Positions 59,548 to 64,000 of a stretch of 64,000 bases of DNA are shown here, one piece after another. Where the stretch lies: positions 70,508,993 to 70,572,992 of the forward strand of contig NC_069132.1 of NCBI RefSeq assembly GCF_026914265.1, written 5' to 3'. Numbering within the stretch: position 1 is the stretch's first letter; each line of letters opens with the position of its first letter. The translations under genes and the position numbers were made by a program. The notes below the pieces were generated by a model that was not told where the DNA came from, did not search any database, and worked only from the letters and a program-made list of their open reading frames with translations. The stretch comes from Mya arenaria. Its lineage: Eukaryota; Mollusca; Bivalvia; Myida; Myidae.

Positions 59548-60850
59548 AGTGTTAATTCTCAGGGGGGTTGGGGGTTCAGGAACAATATCTAGTCCGAAAT
59601 GGTGCATTGTAGGTGTATGTTATATATGTTATTACTTATAGTAATCATGAACGAGCTTGGGGGGGGGCGAGGGGGGGAGGGCGCCAGGTCCAATTTTTGT
59701 GAAAATCTCTCTTTGAGATTAAAAATTATGTGGAAAAAATATCCTCTGCAATCAAATATGGTTCAAAGATTTCTTTCAATTTTTAATGTCAGTTTTTAAA
59801 AAAAAAATTATATCAGTATTATAAGTCTATAATTTTTTTGACTGAAAACTAATATATTGAACATGTCATATGGATCTGTTCCACTAACCTAAAAAAGAGC
59901 AATATTTCTGTCGCTCTAATAAAATTTTAACCTTAAGTTCAATTTTAACCTCCAAGTTAGATTTATTGTTTTGATTTCAAAAACCTGCTATCAATATTAA
60001 ACTGAGAGTTTCAAGGCAGTAGATGTATTGGAAACTGCTTGAAAATGTGTGATCATTATGAAATACAATATTATTATACTTTCCCAATAAGATTTTTAAT
60101 AAGAAGATAATCTAAGAATAAAGAATTCAATGGAATAAGACACCTCAACAGTCTTTGAAGTGCAACCCATAGCAGGTTTCTCACACCAGATATTAATAGC
60201 ATCAATGATATCTGGATAAATGTCTTAATAATAATCTAAATAAATAAATTAATCAGATTAAAACTAATAAAATACATTTAAATGGCCTGACATTTCAAAT
60301 TTTATGTATAGTTTCTTAATGTATGTGAACTGTGGCAGGGGTGGGGATGGGGGGAATTTCTGTATGAAATGTCACATATTTGCTTCATAAACATTAAAAA
60401 ATGTCTTGATGATAGTTTTCAATGTTTAACCCTGTTTCACGGTTATACTAAATTGTTCTTGTGGGATATGGAATGGCTGGGATCGGGGTTGAACTGTGAT
60501 CAGGATGGAGGTCATGCGAAATGGTTTTCTGAATTTGCTTCACGAAAGAAAGTCACACAAAATTCAATGTTTAAAGATCATTCTCATTTAAAAACCTTAG
60601 ATTTTCTTCAATGGAACCATAAAAACGTTTGTTTTAAGAAAATGACTCATTGTGTCACCAAAATTAGGTTTTTACGACAAATGTTGTTGTTTTTAACTGC
60701 GATATACAAGGCTAGACTGCACTAAAATTTACCACAATAAATTCATTCAATAGATCTATGCTTATAGAAGTTTGTATAGCCCATTTCGCAACCCTTATTG
60801 CTACAGTTCCTTGCGTAGGTTTTTATGCTACTCTTACTTGTAACACTCAC
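59548..60850. other. Kinesin intron near exon, no other gene
   Basis: Contains G-runs at 59560-59575 and 59660-59682. A 118-codon plus-strand frame at 60369-60725 shows no domain and is treated as chance. Confidence 0.4.
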
Positions 60851-60964
60851 CTGAGCCTGCGATGCGCATGGAGCGTTGCCTTGTACACTGTCGTACACAT
60901 GGTCGAATGTGAAGTCGCGGGCACGTGCACGAGCTGTATCACCAAACTCTGGAACTCCACGGAC
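60851..60964 (-). CDS. Kinesin motor domain exon (upstream of P-loop)
   Basis: 38 in-frame codons between a TTTTCAG acceptor and a GTGAGT donor: VRGVPEFGDTARARARDFTF, then DHVYDSVQGNAPCASQAQ. DFTFDHVYDS is the kinesin strand preceding the P-loop helix. It continues in phase 0 into VFNDLGAQV at 51443-51559. Earlier exons (start of the motor, RVRP motif) were not found up to 64000 and probably lie beyond the window. Confidence 0.88.
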
Positions 60965-61655
60965 CTGAAAAGAGGAAAAAAATATTTCAAAAGTGAATGA
61001 AACCCTACCCAATCCAACCCCTACCAAAACGGATATAAAAAAATACTAGGAATTACATTCACTTACGGAGTATCATTGGGATGAAATATCCACCATATTA
61101 AATATTTACTTCGAATTGAAAACAATTGTTACACTTTCGAAAAATTATTTTGAGAAGTTGTGTACTTTTCACATTGTCTGCTATATATATATCAATTGCA
61201 GAAAAATCTGAATGGCAAAATTTTCCGCAGATGGAGCATTTAAGGGACATTTTTTTTTATTTGTAAATTCAAAGGGTAAAGATGATGCCTGAAATTTGGG
61301 ATTTCGCCCAATAGTTGGTGACTACATGGATTATGATAATGGGTCAAATTTCACAGATCATTTACGGAGGCATGGTTTATTTGTCAAGTGACTTAAATAG
61401 TTTGTAAACAAATTGATTTATCATATCTGTACTTTAAAAGGTAAGGCCATTTAAACATTTAATTCAATTTTCTCTAAAGGTGTCAAGTTTCCTTAATTAT
61501 GAGGTCACAATTTGTAAAGAATACCCTTTGAAAAAAAGGCGTGGGGCAAATGCCACCTATTATTTTTCGAGTTTTTAATTCCAATCACTTGGGTTTGAAG
61601 TAATATTTCAAAAACCTTCTCAGACTGTCACTCACATGTAGTTCCTTTTAAAAGT
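60965..61655. other. Kinesin intron, nothing recognised
   Basis: AT-rich sequence without open frames, inverted ends or tandem repeats that I can support. Confidence 0.4.
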
Positions 61656-62568
61656 ATTTTAACCACTTGCAATGTACTCACATTTAGAAATTACAGCTAT
61701 ATCTATGAGTTTCAAATACTCCTTCGTGGACAAGCTATCAAGGGCTATTTTAGTCATGGACAATCTATCGAGGGCTAAGTGACAAGGACAAGCTATTAAG
61801 GGTGTAACCCCATTGAGTACCAAACACGCCTTCATGGACAAGCTATCGAGGGCTATTTTAGTCATGGACAATCTATCGAGGGCTAAGTGACAAGGACAAG
61901 CTATTGAGGGTGTAACCCCATTGAGTACCAAACACTTTTTCATGGACAATCTATCGAAGGCTAATTAAGTCATGGACAAGCTATCGAGGGTGTAACCGCC
62001 TTGAGTACCAAATACTCCTTCATGGACTAGCTATCGAGGGCTATTATAGTCATGGACAATCTATTTAGGGATAAGTCTTGGACATTAGCTATCGCGGGTG
62101 TAACCGCCTTGAGTACCAAATACTCCTTCATGAACAAGCTATCGTGGGCTATTTTAGTCATGGACAATCTATCGAGGGCTAAGTCATGGACAAGTTATCG
62201 AGGGTGTAACCGCCTTCCGTAACAAATACTCCTTCATGGACAAGCTATCGTGGGCTATTTTAGTCATGGACAATCTATAGAGGGCTAAGTCATGGACAAA
62301 ATATCGAGGTTGTAACTGCCTTGAGTACCAATTACTATTTTATGGACAAGCTATCGAGGGCTATTTTAGTCATGGACAATCTATCAGGGGCTAAGTCATG
62401 GACAATTTAAGCTATCAAGGTTGTAACTGCCTTGAATACCATCTACTCCTTCATTGACAAGCTATTGTGGGCTAATTAAGTCATGGACAAGCTATCGAGA
62501 TGTTTACCGCCTTCAGTACTAAATACTCCTTCATGGACAAGCTATCGAGGGTGTTACCGCCTTGAGTA
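61656..62568. repeat. 80-110-bp compound tandem array
   Basis: Units carry GGACAAGCTATCGAGGGCTA, TTTTAGTCATGGACAATCTA, TCGAGGGCTAAGTCATGGAC and GTGTAACCGCCTTGAGTACC. Spacing between successive 'accaaatactccttcatgg' segments alternates around 80 and 110 bp because internal ~30-bp subunits (TCATGGACAAGCTATCGAGG) were gained or lost. The array resumes briefly after the MITE at 63305. Confidence 0.9.
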
Positions 62569-63304
62569 CCGTAATTCACCTAAGAGTTTGGACACTCTAA
62601 ATATTCGGACACCCATAATTATTTTCCAAAATAATTTATTTTGCGTACCTAATTTTCGGACACCCAAAGGACATCAATCATAACTTTTACAATTACCAAG
62701 TTTCACAGACGAAGATTATTGATTTTTATCTTTACAATGCCTGGCTAGATTACCTAACCGTATACACCACTGTGACAAGTTAAGGAAGTGTGATATATTT
62801 ATTGGAGGATTAAAGAAACAACAAGGGCAATCAAGGGATTAAGAAAACATAGACAAGACATGTTTGTAAAACGATCTGCCAATAAACTTTCAAACTAGTA
62901 CCACACTTAAAGACTGTATGAAGCAATAAATGTACAGTTATACATTAATCCTGCATAGCAATGTCCATGCTCTCCACGAGATCCTCGTGGGTATAACTGT
63001 AAGTTGTGTGACGTCACACAGTGTGACTCTTTGATCTGAAGCTGATAGAATGTGTTTATTCAGTTCATGTATAAAATGGTGTTTTAATTAACTTGATGAA
63101 GGATTTACACTTATAGGCGTAATAAATAAGTTTATGACCATTGATTACTACGGATAAATTAATAAGTGGTAAAATGCAAACATGAAGAAAAAAGGCAGGT
63201 TAAACAAACATGTGAATAAAATGTAAAAATGGTAATTTTCTATGTATTCGGACAGCGAAAAAAATAATTAATTTAAGGTGTCCGAACTCTTAGGTGAATT
63301 ACGG
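62569..63304. mobile_element. Tc1/mariner- or pogo-like MITE, TA target duplication
   Basis: 736 bp with ends CCGTAATTCACCTAAGAGTT and, inverted, the same CCGTAATTCACCTAAGAGTT, then TGGACAC versus CGGACAC. TA flanks both sides (62567-62568 and 63305-63306). Subterminal TTCGGACAC repeats. A CRE-like palindrome TGTGTGACGTCACACA lies near the centre (63005). It is inserted inside a repeat unit of the tandem array: 'gagta' on the left continues as 'ctaaatactcct' on the right. No coding sequence. Confidence 0.88.
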
Positions 63305-63439
63305 TACTAAATACTCCTTTTTCTTAGAGTTCTCAATAAGTTTAGGTTGAACTGTCTCAAATGGTAAAATAACCGTAACGCTACTACTTAATCTAATTAT
63401 AAATAATTCACAAAATATTAACCAGCCAAATCGCAATTT

Positions 63440-63770
63440 GAGCCGCCCATTTTGACCAGCAGCCGGGTCTTATCGAGTACTCTGTAAAGGACCCTTAGTT
63501 ACTGCATACCAAATAGGGCGTTTCAATGTCAATAAACAAGTGATTTATCAGTTCTGAGTACTCCATAAAAGACCCATGAATACTCAGCTTACCCCAAAAA
63601 AAGTTTCAATCCTAATATATATATTATATATATACACAGGTGATTTATCAGTTTCGAGTACTCTGTAAAAGACTCTTTAATACTGATAACCAAAAACTGG
63701 GGTTTCTGAGTGTCAATAAACAAGAACACCAAACACCAAAAGAGGTTTTTATAAACCAAACTGTAATTTT
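63440..63770. repeat. ~80-110-bp degenerate tandem repeat, three units
   Basis: TCGAGTACTCTGTAAA(A)GAC segments recur at 63473, 63555 and 63654, with TGATTTATCAGTT and CAATAAACAAG in similar places. The remainder to 64000 shows nothing recognisable. Confidence 0.6.
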
Positions 63771-64000
63771 CAAGTTTAATCAAGGCATGTGATGTATATG
63801 CACGTCAAATATTTATTGACTCTATTACGTGGGAGATTTAAAGCACATCCATGTTCTTCCCGCCCCATATTAATTTTGTCATATACTTTTGACATATTGC
63901 CCAATATGTGAAAACAAAACAAACATGAAAATCCGCAGGTACCTTTAAATGCTTAAAAAGATGGTTTAAGGCCATTTTATCAAATAACAAATCTTCCTTA

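Noticed and set aside
60369-60725. A 118-codon plus-strand frame
   Set aside because: No recognisable domain, inside the kinesin intron on the opposite strand, composition consistent with chance.
1-64000. Search for tRNA, rRNA, CRISPR or bacterial operon features
   Set aside because: None seen; spliced eukaryotic genes and animal repeats explain the window.

Overview
This window looks like nuclear DNA from a bivalve mollusc. It is AT-rich, intron-rich and crowded with minisatellites and small inverted-repeat transposons. It also carries the 'aagggc(c/a)ataactct' type of dispersed repeat that I associate with bivalve genomes, and Mab-21-domain genes of the kind that is greatly expanded in bivalves. 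The species cannot be fixed from the sequence.

Host genes. (1) A Mab-21-domain (cGAS-like) gene lies at 24171-26291 on the minus strand. A second, diverged copy runs off the left edge (1-937). Both sit in two copies of a segmental duplication about 4.5 kb long (1-4507 and 25355-30120), each followed by a 51-bp minisatellite. (2) A saccharopine dehydrogenase-like oxidoreductase gene (SCCPDH-like, minus strand) has its first two exons at 31598-32249 and its last four at 10272-12776. The intervening 18.8 kb holds a composite transposon, one Mab-21 gene and its minisatellite. I could not find the exons for the middle ~190 residues. (3) A complete five-exon POLR2I/RPB9 gene (RNA polymerase II subunit) lies at 32637-36129 on the plus strand, head to head with SCCPDH across a 387-bp shared promoter containing an ETS motif. 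(4) Two exons of a kinesin motor domain, including the P-loop, lie at 60851-60964 and 51443-51559 on the minus strand. Two orphan terminal-exon candidates are further down the same strand.

Mobile elements. A composite of two related TIR elements occupies 13000-21799: the outer element has ATAT target duplications, and the inner one, at 17209-21641, has AGAT. The inner copy carries a decayed gene with a peptidase-like domain and an 18-residue acidic repeat. A DIRS-like tyrosine-recombinase retrotransposon with gag-like, RT/RNase H and recombinase parts lies at 36916-41672. A GC-rich PIF/Harbinger transposon with TAA target duplication and a broken transposase lies at 53999-56642. Several MITEs have clear target duplications: piggyBac-like TTAA at 20502 and 47093, and TA at 42305 and 62569. 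A further MITE family occurs at 30906 and 44507.

Tandem repeats: a 32-bp satellite with a 480-bp higher-order period (4690-6262), 51-bp arrays, a 71-bp array (14.0-14.9 kb), a 54-bp array (18.47-19.27 kb), a ~60-69-bp array bounded by inverted repeats (58.7-59.1 kb), and an 80-110-bp array (61.66-62.57 kb) split by a MITE. The rest is intergenic or intronic AT-rich sequence in which I see no genes. I saw no tRNA, rRNA or CRISPR.
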